Source: Zoogloea sp041908905
GTDB lineage: Bacteria; Pseudomonadota; Gammaproteobacteria; Burkholderiales; Rhodocyclaceae
Direction of reading: 5' to 3'
DNA: 64,000 bases
NCBI RefSeq assembly: GCF_041908905.1
Contig: NZ_JAYREK010000007.1
Location: 1 to 64,000 of the forward strand
Part shown: piece after piece, positions 43,617-53,289 of the stretch
Layout: each line of letters opens with the position of its first letter
How positions within the stretch are numbered: position 1 is the stretch's first letter
Position numbers and translations under genes: made by a program
The notes under the pieces: model-generated
The model's input: the letters and a program-made list of their open reading frames with translations, nothing else
Told to the model about the DNA's origin: nothing
Databases searched by the model: none

Positions 43617-44912
43617 ATGTCAGTTCACGCCCAGTACGCAGCCAAGCGCGTCACCCCCGCCGAAGCGATCCGCAACGTCCATAACGGCGACACCATCGTC
43701 GTGCCGACCGCCGTTGCCGAGCCGCCGGCGCTGCTCAACGCCCTGTCCGAACACCGCCGCGACTTCCGCGACGTCAAGGTCTCGCAGATCCTGGCAGTGC
43801 GCAAGTTCGGCTATCTCGACCCGGCCACCGCCGAGAACGTGCGCCACGTCGCCTACTTCTTCAGCGGCGCCACGCGCCCGGGCTTCAAGGAGGGCGTGGG
43901 TGACTTCTACCCCAGCTATTTCTCCGAGATGCCGCAGCTCATCGACCGCGGCCTGATGCCCGCCGAGGTGGTGTTCACCCAGGTCTCGCCGATGGACGAG
44001 CACGGCTACTTCTCGCTGGGCCTCGCCCCCGACTACACGATGGCCGCGATCCGCAAGGCGCGGGCCGTCATCGTCGAGGTGAACCCCAACGTGCCGTTCG
44101 CCTTCGGCAACTGCCACATCCACATCTCCCAGGTGACCGCGCTGGTCGAAAACGACGAGCCGGTGCTCGAGGTCGGCCTGCCCACCATCGGGCCCGTGCA
44201 GGAGGCCATCGGCAAGTACGTGGCCGACATGATCGACGACGGCTCCACCCTTCAGATCGGCTACGGCGGCATCCCCGACGCGGTGGTGATGCAGCTCACT
44301 CACAAGCACGACCTGGGCATCCACACCGAGATGGTCGGCGACGGCATCCTCACCCTGCTCGAGGCCGGCGCCGTCACCAACCGCCGCAAGAACTTCATGC
44401 CGGGCAAGATGGTGGCCACCTTCGCGCTGGGCTCCAAGAAGCTCTACAAGTTCCTGCACCGCAACCCGATGGTCGAGATGCATCCGGTCGACTTCACCAA
44501 CGACCCGTACATCGCCGGTCAGAACGACAACCTGATGTGCATCAACGCCACCCTCGAGATCGACTTCCTGGGCCAGTGCGGCTCCGAGAGCCTGGGCCCG
44601 GTGCCCTACTCCGGCACCGGCGGCCAGTCCGACTTCGTGCGGGCGGCCAACCGCTCCAAGGGCGGCAAGGCCTTCATCGTGCTGCCGTCCACCGCCAAGG
44701 ACAATACGATCTCGCGCATCGTCCCCACGCTTACCCCCGGCACCCACGTGTCCACCAGCAAGAACGACATCAACTACGTGGTGACCGAGTACGGCGTGGC
44801 CCAGCTGCGCGGCAAGAGCGCCAAGCAGCGCACCCAGGCCCTGATCGGCATCGCCCATCCGGACTTCCGCGGCCAGCTCACCGAAGCCGCCAAGAAGATG
44901 AACCTGCTGTAA
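43617..44912 (+). CDS. acetyl-CoA hydrolase/transferase family protein
   Basis: The 431-aa enzyme is a CoA-transferase of the acetate/4-hydroxybutyrate/succinyl-CoA class. Visible motifs are VTPAEAIRNVHNGDTIVVPT, LQIGYGGIPDAVVMQL, HTEMVGDGILTLLEAG and the oxyanion-glycine region VPYSGTGGQSDFVRAA, the catalytic Glu being expected in LGVEAG/NATLEIDFLGQC type segments. It probably moves CoA between acetyl-CoA and another acid. The ATG at 43617 is preceded by GAGGG at 12 bases and an AT-rich promoter region. It stands alone; a hairpin follows. Confidence 0.87.
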   Translation: MSVHAQYAAKRVTPAEAIRNVHNGDTIVVPTAVAEPPALLNALSEHRRDFRDVKVSQILAVRKFGYLDPATAENVRHVAYFFSGATRPGFKEGVGDFYPSYFSEMPQLIDRGLMPAEVVFTQVSPMDEHGYFSLGLAPDYTMAAIRKARAVIVEVNPNVPFAFGNCHIHISQVTALVENDEPVLEVGLPTIGPVQEAIGKYVADMIDDGSTLQIGYGGIPDAVVMQLTHKHDLGIHTEMVGDGILTLLEAGAVTNRRKNFMPGKMVATFALGSKKLYKFLHRNPMVEMHPVDFTNDPYIAGQNDNLMCINATLEIDFLGQCGSESLGPVPYSGTGGQSDFVRAANRSKGGKAFIVLPSTAKDNTISRIVPTLTPGTHVSTSKNDINYVVTEYGVAQLRGKSAKQRTQALIGIAHPDFRGQLTEAAKKMNLL

Positions 44913-44945
44913 GCCGGCGCGGCACGCGCCGCGACCCGTAAAACA

Positions 44946-44974
44946 CGAGGGGCCTGCATCCAGCAGGCCCCTCG
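44946..44974. terminator. Strong hairpin between convergent genes
   Basis: CGAGGGGCCTGC and GCAGGCCCCTCG pair perfectly (12 bp) around ATCCA, between the CoA-transferase gene and convergent rlmJ. There is no T-run, but the position suggests a shared transcript end. Confidence 0.65.
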
Positions 44975-44998
44975 CACGTTCACGGCGCCCTGGCGCGC

Positions 44999-45847
44999 TC
45001 AGGCGATCTCGAACTCCAGCTTGAACGACGCCCCCTCGTCCTGGCCCAGCACCTCGACCAGCCAGGGCATCACCTTCTTCAGGGTGGCCGGCAGCGTCCA
45101 CGGCGGGTTGATGATGAAGAGCCCGCTGCCGTGCATTCCGAAGCCGTCTTCCGACGGCGTGTGTACGTCCATGCTGACATGCAGCCAGCTGGTGATCGGC
45201 AGGCGCTTGAGCTTTTCGGGCAGCTCGCGGGAATGCATGCTGTGCAGCTTCGGGTACCACACCATGTAGGTGCCGGTCGGGAAGCGGCGCAGGCTCTCCT
45301 TGAGCATGGCCAGCACGGTGCGGTAGTCGGTCTTCACCTCGTAGGGCGGGTCGATCAGCACCAGCGCGCGGCGGGTGGGCGGCGGCAGGAAGGCGTTGAT
45401 GCCGGTGAAGCCGTCCTGCTCCAGCACGATGGCCTTGCTGCCGTAGGGCTCGAAGGTCTTCTGCAGGAGCTGGCGGTCGGCCGGATGGAGCTCGAACAGG
45501 CGCATCCGGTCATCGGCGCGCAGCAGCGGCGCGGCGCAGCACGGCGAGCCCGGGTAGAGGCGCAGCTTGCCGCTGTTGTTGTTGAGGTCGCGCACCACCT
45601 TCAGGTAGCTCTTCACCTCGGCGGGCACGTCCTTGCGCCCGAGCAGGCGCGCCACGCCCTCCTCGAACTCGGCGTTCTTGCGGGCGAAGGCCTCGTCCAG
45701 CGCGTAGCAGCCTGCCCCGGCATGGGTGTCGATGTACCAGTAGGGCTTGTCCTTCTGGTTGAAGTATTCGAGCAACTGGACGAGCACGAAGTGCTTGAGC
45801 ACGTCGGCGTGGTTGCCGGCGTGGAAGGCGTGGCGATAACTCAGCAT
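44999..45847 (-). CDS. rlmJ: 23S rRNA (adenine(2030)-N6)-methyltransferase RlmJ
   Basis: The 282-aa protein begins MLSYRHAFHAGNHADVLKH, the RlmJ/YhiR signature, followed by the IDTHAGAGCY SAM-binding site and the catalytic DPPYE motif (about 165-169). RlmJ methylates A2030 of 23S rRNA before subunit assembly. Normal length and start; its own gene, divergent from nothing near. Confidence 0.94.
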   Translation of the reverse strand: MLSYRHAFHAGNHADVLKHFVLVQLLEYFNQKDKPYWYIDTHAGAGCYALDEAFARKNAEFEEGVARLLGRKDVPAEVKSYLKVVRDLNNNSGKLRLYPGSPCCAAPLLRADDRMRLFELHPADRQLLQKTFEPYGSKAIVLEQDGFTGINAFLPPPTRRALVLIDPPYEVKTDYRTVLAMLKESLRRFPTGTYMVWYPKLHSMHSRELPEKLKRLPITSWLHVSMDVHTPSEDGFGMHGSGLFIINPPWTLPATLKKVMPWLVEVLGQDEGASFKLEFEIA

Positions 45848-45946
45848 GGCGTTGGCGCGTGGGCGCGGAAACGAAAGATCAGGGGCGCGATGCTAACACC
45901 TCGCCCGCCCGGCCGCCGGTTTTGCGTGGGCGGCCGGGGGTGGCCG

Positions 45947-46306
45947 TCAGCTGGCGGCGTTGTATTTGCGGCTGGAGCCGCGGAAAGCGTCGACCGGGTA
46001 CTTGGCCTCGTTCTTGGCCAGCTTGGCCCGGGCCGCGGCGTCGAGGTCGATGCCGGCCCGCTCGGCGATCAGCAGCAGGTAGAGCAGCACGTCGGCGCAT
46101 TCGTCCTCCAGCGCCTCGCGGCCGTGGAGGTCGGCCGGCAGTGCCTCGATCTCGTCGTCACGCTTCCACTGGGTGAGCTCCAGCAGCTCCCCGGCCTCGA
46201 GGTTGAGGGAGACGATCAGGCTGCGCAGCGAATGGAACTGGGCCCAGTCCCGCGCATCGCGAAAGGCCGTCACGAGGCGGGTGAGTTGGTCGAGCTGGCC
46301 GGCCAT
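45947..46306 (-). CDS. MazG-like nucleotide pyrophosphohydrolase
   Basis: The 119-aa helical protein has the metal-binding ExxE-x12-28-ExxD signature: NLEAGELLELTQW, then EDECADVLLYLLLIAERAG. Members hydrolyse non-canonical or surplus nucleoside triphosphates (the dCTPase/RS21-C6-like group). Three bases after its start on the minus strand the enoyl-CoA hydratase gene ends, so the two are probably cotranscribed. Confidence 0.85.
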   Translation of the reverse strand: MAGQLDQLTRLVTAFRDARDWAQFHSLRSLIVSLNLEAGELLELTQWKRDDEIEALPADLHGREALEDECADVLLYLLLIAERAGIDLDAAARAKLAKNEAKYPVDAFRGSSRKYNAAS

Positions 46307-46309
46307 GGC

Positions 46310-47098
46310 TCAGCCCTTGCGGCGCTCGAGGAAGGCCGCCACCGCGCCCTCGTGTTCCGCCGAGCCGTGGGTCAGGGCCTGGTAGGCGGCGGAGAGCTCG
46401 AGGATGGCGTCGAGGCGGCTGGTCTGGGCCTCGCGCATCAGGCGCTTGGTCATGCGCAGGGCCTGGCCCGGGTTGGCGGCGATGCGCTCGGCCAGGGCGG
46501 TGGCCTCGGCGAGCAGCGTCTCGTGGGGCACCACCCGCGACACCAGCCCCATCGCCAGCGCCGCCTGGGCATCGACGGTCTCGCCGGTGAAGCTCATCTC
46601 GGCGGCGCGGGCGTAGCTGACCACCCGCTGCAGCAGCCACGCGCCGCCGTCGCCGGGGATCAGCCCCAGCTTCACGAAGCTCTCGGCGAAGCTGGCCTTC
46701 TCGGAGGCGATGCGGATGTCGGCCATGCAGGCGAGGTCGCAGCCGGCGCCGATCGCCGGGCCATTGACGGCGGCGATGGTCGGCACGTCGAGGCGGTGGA
46801 AGGCCAGCGGGATGCGCTGGATGCCGCGCCGGTAGTTGTCGCGGATCTCCATCCCGCTGCCGGCGGCAAGCCCGCGCTTGTCGCGGAAATCCTTGACGTT
46901 GCCGCCGGCGCAGAAGGCGCTGCCGGCACCGGTGACGATCACCACCTTCACCGCCGGGTCGGCCTGCACCCGCTCGCAGGCGGCCACCACGGCGTCCCAC
47001 TGGGCCTGGCTGGTGAGGGCGTTGCGGGCCTCGGGGGCGTTGAGGGTGAGCGTGACGATGGCGTCACGCTGCTCGAAAAGCACGAAATCGTTGCTCAC
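46310..47098 (-). CDS. enoyl-CoA hydratase/isomerase family protein
   Basis: The 262-aa crotonase-fold enzyme starts at GTG (47098), with AAGGAG eight bases upstream. Oxyanion-hole residues are in GAGSAFCAGGNVKDF and PAIGAGCDLACMADI. The catalytic glutamate region has LGLIPGDGGAWLLQRVV; a Gly-Asp replaces the more common Gly-Gly-Glu, so the chemistry may differ from simple hydration. It is likely in fatty- or aromatic-acid beta-oxidation. It is followed after 3 bp by the MazG-like gene. Confidence 0.87.
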   Translation of the reverse strand: MSNDFVLFEQRDAIVTLTLNAPEARNALTSQAQWDAVVAACERVQADPAVKVVIVTGAGSAFCAGGNVKDFRDKRGLAAGSGMEIRDNYRRGIQRIPLAFHRLDVPTIAAVNGPAIGAGCDLACMADIRIASEKASFAESFVKLGLIPGDGGAWLLQRVVSYARAAEMSFTGETVDAQAALAMGLVSRVVPHETLLAEATALAERIAANPGQALRMTKRLMREAQTSRLDAILELSAAYQALTHGSAEHEGAVAAFLERRKG

Positions 47099-47302
47099 GG
47101 GTGTGTCTCCTTGTGATGTCCGGGTGGGCGGCGCGACCCTGCGAAAGCCTTCTTTCCGCCCGCTAAGCCTTTGGTTCCCTTGCGGAAAGGGGAAAAAGGG
47201 CGCTTTTTCCTTGCGCTCGATCGTTACCCTGATATTATGGCGCGCTCTTCGTCCGGCCATTCGGCGGCACGGGCGAAATTCAACCAAAAACAGGATAAAA
47301 AG

Positions 47303-47824
47303 ATGCCGATCTACCGCCTCGGAGAGCTCAGCCCCCAACTTCAGGAGGGCGTCTGGGTTGCCGACAACGCCACCATCATTGGCGATGTGCACCTCGGACG
47401 CAACGTCAATGTGTGGTTCGGGGCCATCCTGCGGGGCGACAACGACCCGATCACCATCGGCGACAACACCAACGTCCAGGACGCCGCGGTGCTGCACACC
47501 GACGACGGCGTGCCCCTCGACATCGGCCGCGACGTGACCATCGGCCACAAGGCCATGCTGCACGGCTGCACGGTGGGCGAAGGCTCGCTGATCGGCATCA
47601 ACGCGGTGGTGCTCAACCGCGCGGTGATCGGCAAGAACTGCCTGATCGGCGCCAATTCGCTGATTCCCGAGGGCAAGGTGATCCCCGACCGCTCGCTGGT
47701 GTGCGGTTCGCCCGGCCGCATCATCCGCGAGCTGACCGACCATGAGATCAGCCGCCTGAAGGCCAGCGCCGACAACTATGTGCGCCACGCCCTGCGCTAC
47801 CAGGGCGATCTGGAACAGCTCTGA
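47303..47824 (+). CDS. gamma carbonic anhydrase family protein
   Basis: The 173-aa protein is a left-handed beta-helix of hexapeptide repeats (ADNATIIGDVHLG, VNVWFGAILRGDNDPITIG, IGHKAMLHGCTVGEG). Zinc ligands of gamma carbonic anhydrases are the histidines in VLHTDD, IGHKAMLH and GC. YrdA/CaiE-type members often show little anhydrase activity. The ATG at 47303 has AGGA seven bases upstream. An upstream in-frame start lies in an AT-rich region and is less likely. Confidence 0.9.
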   Translation: MPIYRLGELSPQLQEGVWVADNATIIGDVHLGRNVNVWFGAILRGDNDPITIGDNTNVQDAAVLHTDDGVPLDIGRDVTIGHKAMLHGCTVGEGSLIGINAVVLNRAVIGKNCLIGANSLIPEGKVIPDRSLVCGSPGRIIRELTDHEISRLKASADNYVRHALRYQGDLEQL

Positions 47825-47901
47825 TGCAGGGTTGAGGCAGCCTGTGGAGGCGCCTGCCCGGGCGCCTTCCCTGCCGGCGCCGCGGAGCGCCCCGCCGGCC
47901 C

Positions 47902-48759
47902 TCAGGCGAGGGTCAGGATGATCGGCTGGTGGTCCGACGCCGCGGTGTTCTGATCCACCGTGACCGCCTCGATCCGGTCCACCAGGTCGGCGCTCACGAA
48001 GAAGAAATCGCAGCAGTAGGCCCGATCCGGCCACTCGGCGCCGTTGAGCCCCACCGTGTTGAGGTGCGGGATCTCGCCGTAGCAGGCCCGCCAGGCGTCT
48101 TCCCAGCCCGACACGTCGGCGCTGATCGGCGCCGTCATGCGGTAGTACTCCGGGCTGCCCGGTTCGCAATTGAAGTCACCGCAAATCACCGCCGAGGCCG
48201 GCCGCGGCAGCACGGCGAAGGGTGAGTCGCGATCGGCGCTCTTGCCCGCAGCCGGCTGCATCGCGGCGAGGCGCACGGCGTCGCACTGCAGGCCGTGCAG
48301 CGCGGCGATCTGGGTCATGCGCTGGATGCGCGAGTAGTATTCCAGGTGGGTGTTCATGACCCGCAGCGGGCCTGCATCCCCATCGACGATCACCTCCAGG
48401 CACACCCGCGGCATGCTCGGCACCCCTTCTTCGGGTGGCCGCGGCAGGCTGTGCCTGAAAACCTGCCCCACCGGCAGGCGCGACAGGGTGAGGTTGCCGA
48501 ACAGGCTCCGCCCTCCCCGGCCGTCGGGCATGTCGACGCCCTCGGCAAAATGGGCGCTGTAGCCCGGAAAGGCCGCGGCCAGCACGGCCACGCCGTCGAC
48601 AGCCTGGCCGCCCTGCAGGCCGGCGAAGCCGACGGCCACTTCCTGCAGGCAGATCACGTCGAAATCGCCCAGCGTACGAATGGCGGAAACTGTGCGCTGC
48701 AGCGTGGTTTCCCCGTCAGCGCCCCGTCCCCACTGGATGTTCCAGCTCAGTAGTTTCAT
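47902..48759 (-). CDS. endonuclease/exonuclease/phosphatase family protein
   Basis: The 285-aa protein is of the DNase I/EEP fold: MKLLSWNIQWGRG at the start, DVICLQEVAVG (catalytic Glu), RVMNTHLEYYSRIQR (His), VICGDFNCEP (Asp-Asn) and AASDHQPIIL (Asp-His at the end). Substrate (DNA, RNA, phosphoinositide or a sphingomyelin-type lipid) is not evident. The ATG at 48759 has AAGG eight bases upstream. No signal peptide. Confidence 0.88.
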   Translation of the reverse strand: MKLLSWNIQWGRGADGETTLQRTVSAIRTLGDFDVICLQEVAVGFAGLQGGQAVDGVAVLAAAFPGYSAHFAEGVDMPDGRGGRSLFGNLTLSRLPVGQVFRHSLPRPPEEGVPSMPRVCLEVIVDGDAGPLRVMNTHLEYYSRIQRMTQIAALHGLQCDAVRLAAMQPAAGKSADRDSPFAVLPRPASAVICGDFNCEPGSPEYYRMTAPISADVSGWEDAWRACYGEIPHLNTVGLNGAEWPDRAYCCDFFFVSADLVDRIEAVTVDQNTAASDHQPIILTLA

Positions 48760-49011
48760 CAAGGACCCTTCTCTCCAAGTTCTCCGATTCCGGCAGGCAG
48801 GCCGCAACGGAAACGTCGCCGCGGAGCATAGCAAGGCCGGCGGGCGGACTCCTCCGCTATCGTCCGGCGGTCGTGTCCGATTGCCGAAATGGGCAGTGCA
48901 CTTGCGGGTGAAAAGGATTTATGTCACGCCACCCGGCCGGGTGCCGGCCCGCCCTAAAGCAGTCTGCACGCCTGCCGTAAATGACCTTGTCACCCGCTGA
49001 TTATAGCCATC

Positions 49012-49869
49012 ATGTCCACACCCCAAGAGCTCGTCGCCTGCGTTGAAAAACTCGCCAGCCTGCCCGCCGTCTATCACCGCATCCGGGATCTGCTCGACGA
49101 TCCCGACAGCTCCATGTTCGAACTGGCCGAAGCCGTCTCCAGTGACACGGCCATCACGGCTCGCGTGCTGCGGGTGGTCAACAGCGTGCTGTATGGTTTT
49201 CCGGGCAAGGTGGAGACGGTCTCCCGGGCGGTCAACCTGATGGGCATGCAGCAGGTCCACGACCTCGTGCTGAGCACCCTGGTGGTGGCGGCCTTCAGCG
49301 GCATCCGCCCGGCGCGGATGCACATGGGGCGCTTCTGGAGCGACTCGGTGTTGCGCGGCCTGGCCGCGCGGGCGGCGGCCCGTCAGCTCGGCATGGGCGA
49401 CCCGGAGCGGATGTTCGTCGAAGGGCTGCTGGCCGACATCGGCCATCTGGTGATGTTCCAGGTGGCGCCCGAGCCGAGTGCGGCGGCCCTGGAGGCTGCG
49501 GCCCGCGACCGGGTGCCCGTCCACCAGGCCGAGGCCGAGATCGTCGGCTGCAATTTTGCCGAGGTCGGGGCCGCGCTGGCGGCGGCGTGGCGTCTGCCGG
49601 GCGGATTCGCCAACGCCATCGGCGCGCAGCTGCTGCCCGCCCTGGCCGGCCCCCACGTGATGGAGGCCGCCCTGCTCCACCTCGCCAATCAGATCGTCGC
49701 CACCCGGGACGCCGAGCAGCCCGACGAGGCGGCGATGGCCCTGCTGGATCCGATGAGCGCCTTGATGCTCGAGATCGACCCGGCGCGGATCGCCGCCGTC
49801 CGCGCCAAGGCCGAAGAGGAGCACGCGGTGGTGATCACCCTGTTCTTCCCGAACCAGGCGGGCGCCTGA
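49012..49869 (+). CDS. HDOD domain signalling protein
   Basis: The 285-aa protein consists of an HDOD domain (about 10-215): SLPAVYHRIRDLLDDPDSSM, TARVLRVVNSVLYGFPGKVE, AVNLMGMQQVHDLVLS and GLLADIGHLVMF. HDOD resembles HD phosphohydrolases without their catalytic residues and acts in signal transduction. There is no attached GGDEF, EAL or receiver domain. The upstream 250 bp (48760-49011) show no gene and no recognised riboswitch. Confidence 0.88.
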   Translation: MSTPQELVACVEKLASLPAVYHRIRDLLDDPDSSMFELAEAVSSDTAITARVLRVVNSVLYGFPGKVETVSRAVNLMGMQQVHDLVLSTLVVAAFSGIRPARMHMGRFWSDSVLRGLAARAAARQLGMGDPERMFVEGLLADIGHLVMFQVAPEPSAAALEAAARDRVPVHQAEAEIVGCNFAEVGAALAAAWRLPGGFANAIGAQLLPALAGPHVMEAALLHLANQIVATRDAEQPDEAAMALLDPMSALMLEIDPARIAAVRAKAEEEHAVVITLFFPNQAGA

Positions 49870-49896
49870 GCCCGGCCTGACCGGACTGGAAGGGCC

Positions 49897-51885
49897 TCAG
49901 ACCCGCCTGAGGCGCGTTTCCAGCTCCTGCCCCGGCTCGACGTTGCCGCGCCAGACCACGGTGGTGCTGGGCACGAGGCGGTCGTAGCCCCGGGATACCC
50001 AGCCCGCCAGGGGCGTGTCACTGCCGCGCAGCAGGCTGACCTCGCCGTTGGGCGGCAGGATGATCTCCAGGTTAACCGGCCCGTTGGCCACCAGCAGCCC
50101 CTCCGGCGTGCACGTCACGCTGCACTCCTCGCTGAAGTGCCAGTTGAGGCTGACCGGCTGGGCCCGGTTGCCGCTGATCTCGTCGCGCACCACCAGCGCG
50201 TCGCCGAGCTTGTCGAGCTCCCAGCTGCGCCGGTGGATCGGCTTGCCGGGCAGGCGCCGGTAGCCGTCGTGTTCGGCGACCAGCTTGTCGAGCACGCGGT
50301 TGGTGCTGCGCTCGATCACCGTGCTGCGGTATTTGCGCACCCACATGAACCTGCCGCCGGAGATGGCCTGGTCCTGGCCGTCGATGCACAGGGTGTTGTG
50401 CATTGCCGTGCCGCGGAAGCCATCGCGCCAGGCCTGGGGCCCGTGATAGGTGCCGGTGCCCGGGTCCACCAGAAACTCCCGTCCGGCCACCGACAGGGTG
50501 AACGACAGCGCGTCCGCGTGGCCGTGGGCGGCGCTGCCCCCCAGGCCCAGGGGGCCGGCGTCGGCCACCAGGCGGAATTCGTCCGGCGTGTCCAGGTTGG
50601 CCCCCAGCACGAAGACGCCGCCCTCGGGGAAATCCTTGCGTATCGTGGCCGGCGCCGCCTGCAGCAACAGGGCGTCGAACTGGGCGCAGGCTTCGCTGCC
50701 CAGCAGCCAGCGGGTGCGCAGGTCCACCATCCCCGCCTTGCGGGCCAGCGACGGGTTGCCGAAGAGCAGCGCCGCGGTGGCGAGCTGGCTCTGGAAGGGG
50801 CAGCCCCCGGCGCCCAGCGCCAGCCCGGAGACCCGCCCGTCACCGGCGTCGCCGAACATCGGCACGTTGCCGCCGTTGTCCATGATCGCCGCCACGTATT
50901 CGGCCATTGCCTCGAGGCGGCGCCGGTAGGTCTCCGAGAAGGGCTTGCCGGTGCCGCGGGCGGCCAGCTCGGCGATCAGCAGGAAGTCCCACACGAAGTG
51001 CTGGTAGGCGGTGGCCTGTTCGAGATTGACGCCGTCCTCGCCGTTCTGGGCGGCCACCTCCTCTTCCAGACCCTCGCGGGCGATGCGCCGCCACTGCTTG
51101 GCCTCTTCCCAGAAGGGCCAGGTGGCCCCGGCCACGTACAGCCCGGCCAGCTCGCCGATCAGGTGGTTGTTGGCCGAGGCGCGCCGGGAGAGGTCGCTGC
51201 GGATGAACTCCGCGTGGCGCCAGATCGAGTTGAGCCAGTCGGTGCGCAGCACCTTGCCCACCGGGTGGGCGAACAGCGGCGACTGCAGCCCGCCGATCAG
51301 CTGCCACACCGTCGCCCAGTTCACCAGGCGGATGCCGGCCTCCAGCGGGCTCGACCAGTTGGGCCCGAGGGGATACGGGCACTGCACGAACCAGCTGTCG
51401 AGGGCCGTGCCGATGGCATCGAGGTAGCGCGCGTCGTTGGTGATCTGCCAGGCCTGGGCGAGGCACACCAGCTCCAGGTGGCGGTTGGGCTCCCACAGAT
51501 ACTTGATGTCGCCGCTCTCGGCCGGGTCGAGGAAGGACATCGTCCGGCCGTAGCTCATGGGCAGCAACGCGCCGTTGTCGGGGTTGCGGTTCCAGCGCGG
51601 CGGAAAACCCAGGGGGATGGCGCCCCGGCCGAGGATGCGCCAGTGGCCGGCCAGCACCTCGTTGGCGCGCACCAGCACCTGCCCGGGGGTGTCCGGAATC
51701 TCCCGCGGCAGCCAGCGCACCCCGGCCAACTCGAAGCGGGCGTGGGGCACGCTGCCGGGGCTGCGGCGCCGCGCCATCGCATGGCTCGCCCGCCGGCCGG
51801 CCCGGTCGATCATCTCCGAGACGGACATGCAGCGCAGGCGGTTCCAGTACCACTCCACGTGGTTGAAGGTGGGCGTCGTTTTCAT
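49897..51885 (-). CDS. heparinase II/III family polysaccharide lyase-like protein
   Basis: The 662-aa protein has an alpha/alpha toroid (about 90-370; LRTDWLNSIWRHAEFI, ASANNHLIGELAGLYVAG) and a heparinase II/III-like beta-sandwich (about 395-640; HGHADALSFTLSVAGREFLV with catalytic-type histidines, then DPGTGTYHG). Related proteins are encoded in exopolysaccharide clusters and may trim or modify the polymer. No signal peptide is seen, so it may act on precursors in the cytosol, or be exported by other means. It overlaps the CapK-type gene by four bases. Confidence 0.87.
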   Translation of the reverse strand: MKTTPTFNHVEWYWNRLRCMSVSEMIDRAGRRASHAMARRRSPGSVPHARFELAGVRWLPREIPDTPGQVLVRANEVLAGHWRILGRGAIPLGFPPRWNRNPDNGALLPMSYGRTMSFLDPAESGDIKYLWEPNRHLELVCLAQAWQITNDARYLDAIGTALDSWFVQCPYPLGPNWSSPLEAGIRLVNWATVWQLIGGLQSPLFAHPVGKVLRTDWLNSIWRHAEFIRSDLSRRASANNHLIGELAGLYVAGATWPFWEEAKQWRRIAREGLEEEVAAQNGEDGVNLEQATAYQHFVWDFLLIAELAARGTGKPFSETYRRRLEAMAEYVAAIMDNGGNVPMFGDAGDGRVSGLALGAGGCPFQSQLATAALLFGNPSLARKAGMVDLRTRWLLGSEACAQFDALLLQAAPATIRKDFPEGGVFVLGANLDTPDEFRLVADAGPLGLGGSAAHGHADALSFTLSVAGREFLVDPGTGTYHGPQAWRDGFRGTAMHNTLCIDGQDQAISGGRFMWVRKYRSTVIERSTNRVLDKLVAEHDGYRRLPGKPIHRRSWELDKLGDALVVRDEISGNRAQPVSLNWHFSEECSVTCTPEGLLVANGPVNLEIILPPNGEVSLLRGSDTPLAGWVSRGYDRLVPSTTVVWRGNVEPGQELETRLRRV

Positions 51886-53279
51886 TGTTCACCACTCAGT
51901 CGGCTGACGATTTGTCGAAACTTTCCATTGCGTGTGCGCTCGATCCGGGCGACCCGCTCGATCCGGATGGTGACGCGCGGCCCCAGCCGCTCCAGCGCGC
52001 GGGCCAGCAGCTCCTGCTCGCCGGCGACGCCGAATTCGCTGCCGGCGACGATGCGGATGCGCACCTCGTTGAGCCGCTCCTGCACCACCTGGGCCTCCAG
52101 CAGCCCGAACAGCCCGGTGAAGAGCCAGTCGAGCATCACCACGTGGCGGCCGTCGGGGGTGCGGATCACGTCGTCGGCCCTGCCCAGCACCCGCTCGACG
52201 ACCCGGAAGCTGCGCCTGCAGGGGCAGCGGTAGCCCGGGTCGGCGGGCACCACCACGTCGTCGGTGCGGTAGCGCAGCAGCGGCATGCTGCGATTGCCGA
52301 AGCCGGTGCCGATGAGGTTGGAGCTGCCGTCGCCGTTGGGCTCGAACTCCACGCAGCCGTAGTCCTCCAGCACGTGGTAGTTGCCGTGTTCGCAGGTGCC
52401 GATGGCGGCAACCCGCTCGAAGGCGCCGTACCAGTCGAAGACCCGGCAGCCGAAGCGTTCGGCGATCAGCTGGCGGTCCGCCGGGCTCAGGGTTTCCGAC
52501 GAGGTCACGACACCGCGCAGGGACGCGCCCTGATAGACCCGGTCGTGCTCCTCCAGCCAGCGCGCCAGGTGGCTCACCGACGAGGGGTAGGCCTGCAGCA
52601 GCACCGGGTCGAAGCGCTCGAGGGCCTCGATGTAGGCGGCGCCGTTGGCCGGCGACAGGTGGTAGGACGAGAGCAGCAGCGTGTTTTCGGCCCGGTTCAT
52701 GCGCCACAGCGCCCCGCCCGCCTGGTGCGCGGGCACCACCGGGTCGCCCCGCAGCCAGGCCCGGCGCTCGCCCGGGCGGTAGCCGGCCCAGGCGGCCTGG
52801 CGCTCCACGAAGGCCTGCTCGAAGGCGATCGAGGCCCGGTCGCGCCAGCCGGCCAGCGCGCGGCCGGTGGTGCCGCTCGTCGAGCCCCGGAAGCGCAGCA
52901 GCGGGCCGCCTTCGGCCAGCAGGCCGGTGCCGGCCTCGATCACGTCCTCGCGGGACAGCTCGGGGAGCGCGTGGAGGTCATCGAGGCTGCGCCAGGTGAG
53001 CGGATCGACCCCGAGCCGCCCGAACAGATCGCGGTAATAAGGCACCCGCCTGGCCGCATGCAGGGCGAGCCCCCGCGCCTCTTCGAGCTGCAGGGCCCGC
53101 CACCCCTCGGGGGGCAGCCACTGGTTGCGGGCGATGGCCTGGCGGATCCGCTGCAGGGTGCCGTGCTCGATGAAGAGGGCGCGCAGGCGGCTCTGCACTG
53201 TCAGCAGGTGCTCCTGCAGCCCGGGGGCGGCATGGCGGTAGAGGGCGGAATGGCTCGACAGCACGGTCCAGGTGTCCAT
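51882..53279 (-). CDS. phenylacetate-CoA ligase/CapK-family adenylate-forming enzyme
   Basis: The 465-aa protein belongs to the AMP-forming ligase superfamily: P-loop RGSTSGTTGRALAGW (about 123-137), TSSETLSPADRQLIAERF and LLRYRTDDVVV. CapK-type members lie in polysaccharide clusters and are thought to activate an acyl or amino-acid substituent for the polymer. The ATG at 53279 (MDTWTV) is preferred. It is 10 bp behind the WecG-type gene and overlaps the heparinase gene. Confidence 0.87.
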   Translation of the reverse strand: MDTWTVLSSHSALYRHAAPGLQEHLLTVQSRLRALFIEHGTLQRIRQAIARNQWLPPEGWRALQLEEARGLALHAARRVPYYRDLFGRLGVDPLTWRSLDDLHALPELSREDVIEAGTGLLAEGGPLLRFRGSTSGTTGRALAGWRDRASIAFEQAFVERQAAWAGYRPGERRAWLRGDPVVPAHQAGGALWRMNRAENTLLLSSYHLSPANGAAYIEALERFDPVLLQAYPSSVSHLARWLEEHDRVYQGASLRGVVTSSETLSPADRQLIAERFGCRVFDWYGAFERVAAIGTCEHGNYHVLEDYGCVEFEPNGDGSSNLIGTGFGNRSMPLLRYRTDDVVVPADPGYRCPCRRSFRVVERVLGRADDVIRTPDGRHVVMLDWLFTGLFGLLEAQVVQERLNEVRIRIVAGSEFGVAGEQELLARALERLGPRVTIRIERVARIERTRNGKFRQIVSRLSGEQ

Positions 53280-53289
53280 GTCCCGGTGT

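Noticed and set aside
48900..49011. Possible c-di-GMP riboswitch upstream of the HDOD gene
   Set aside because: The context invites one, but the characteristic conserved bases and the two helical arms could not be found; the sequence has only ordinary GC-rich hairpins.
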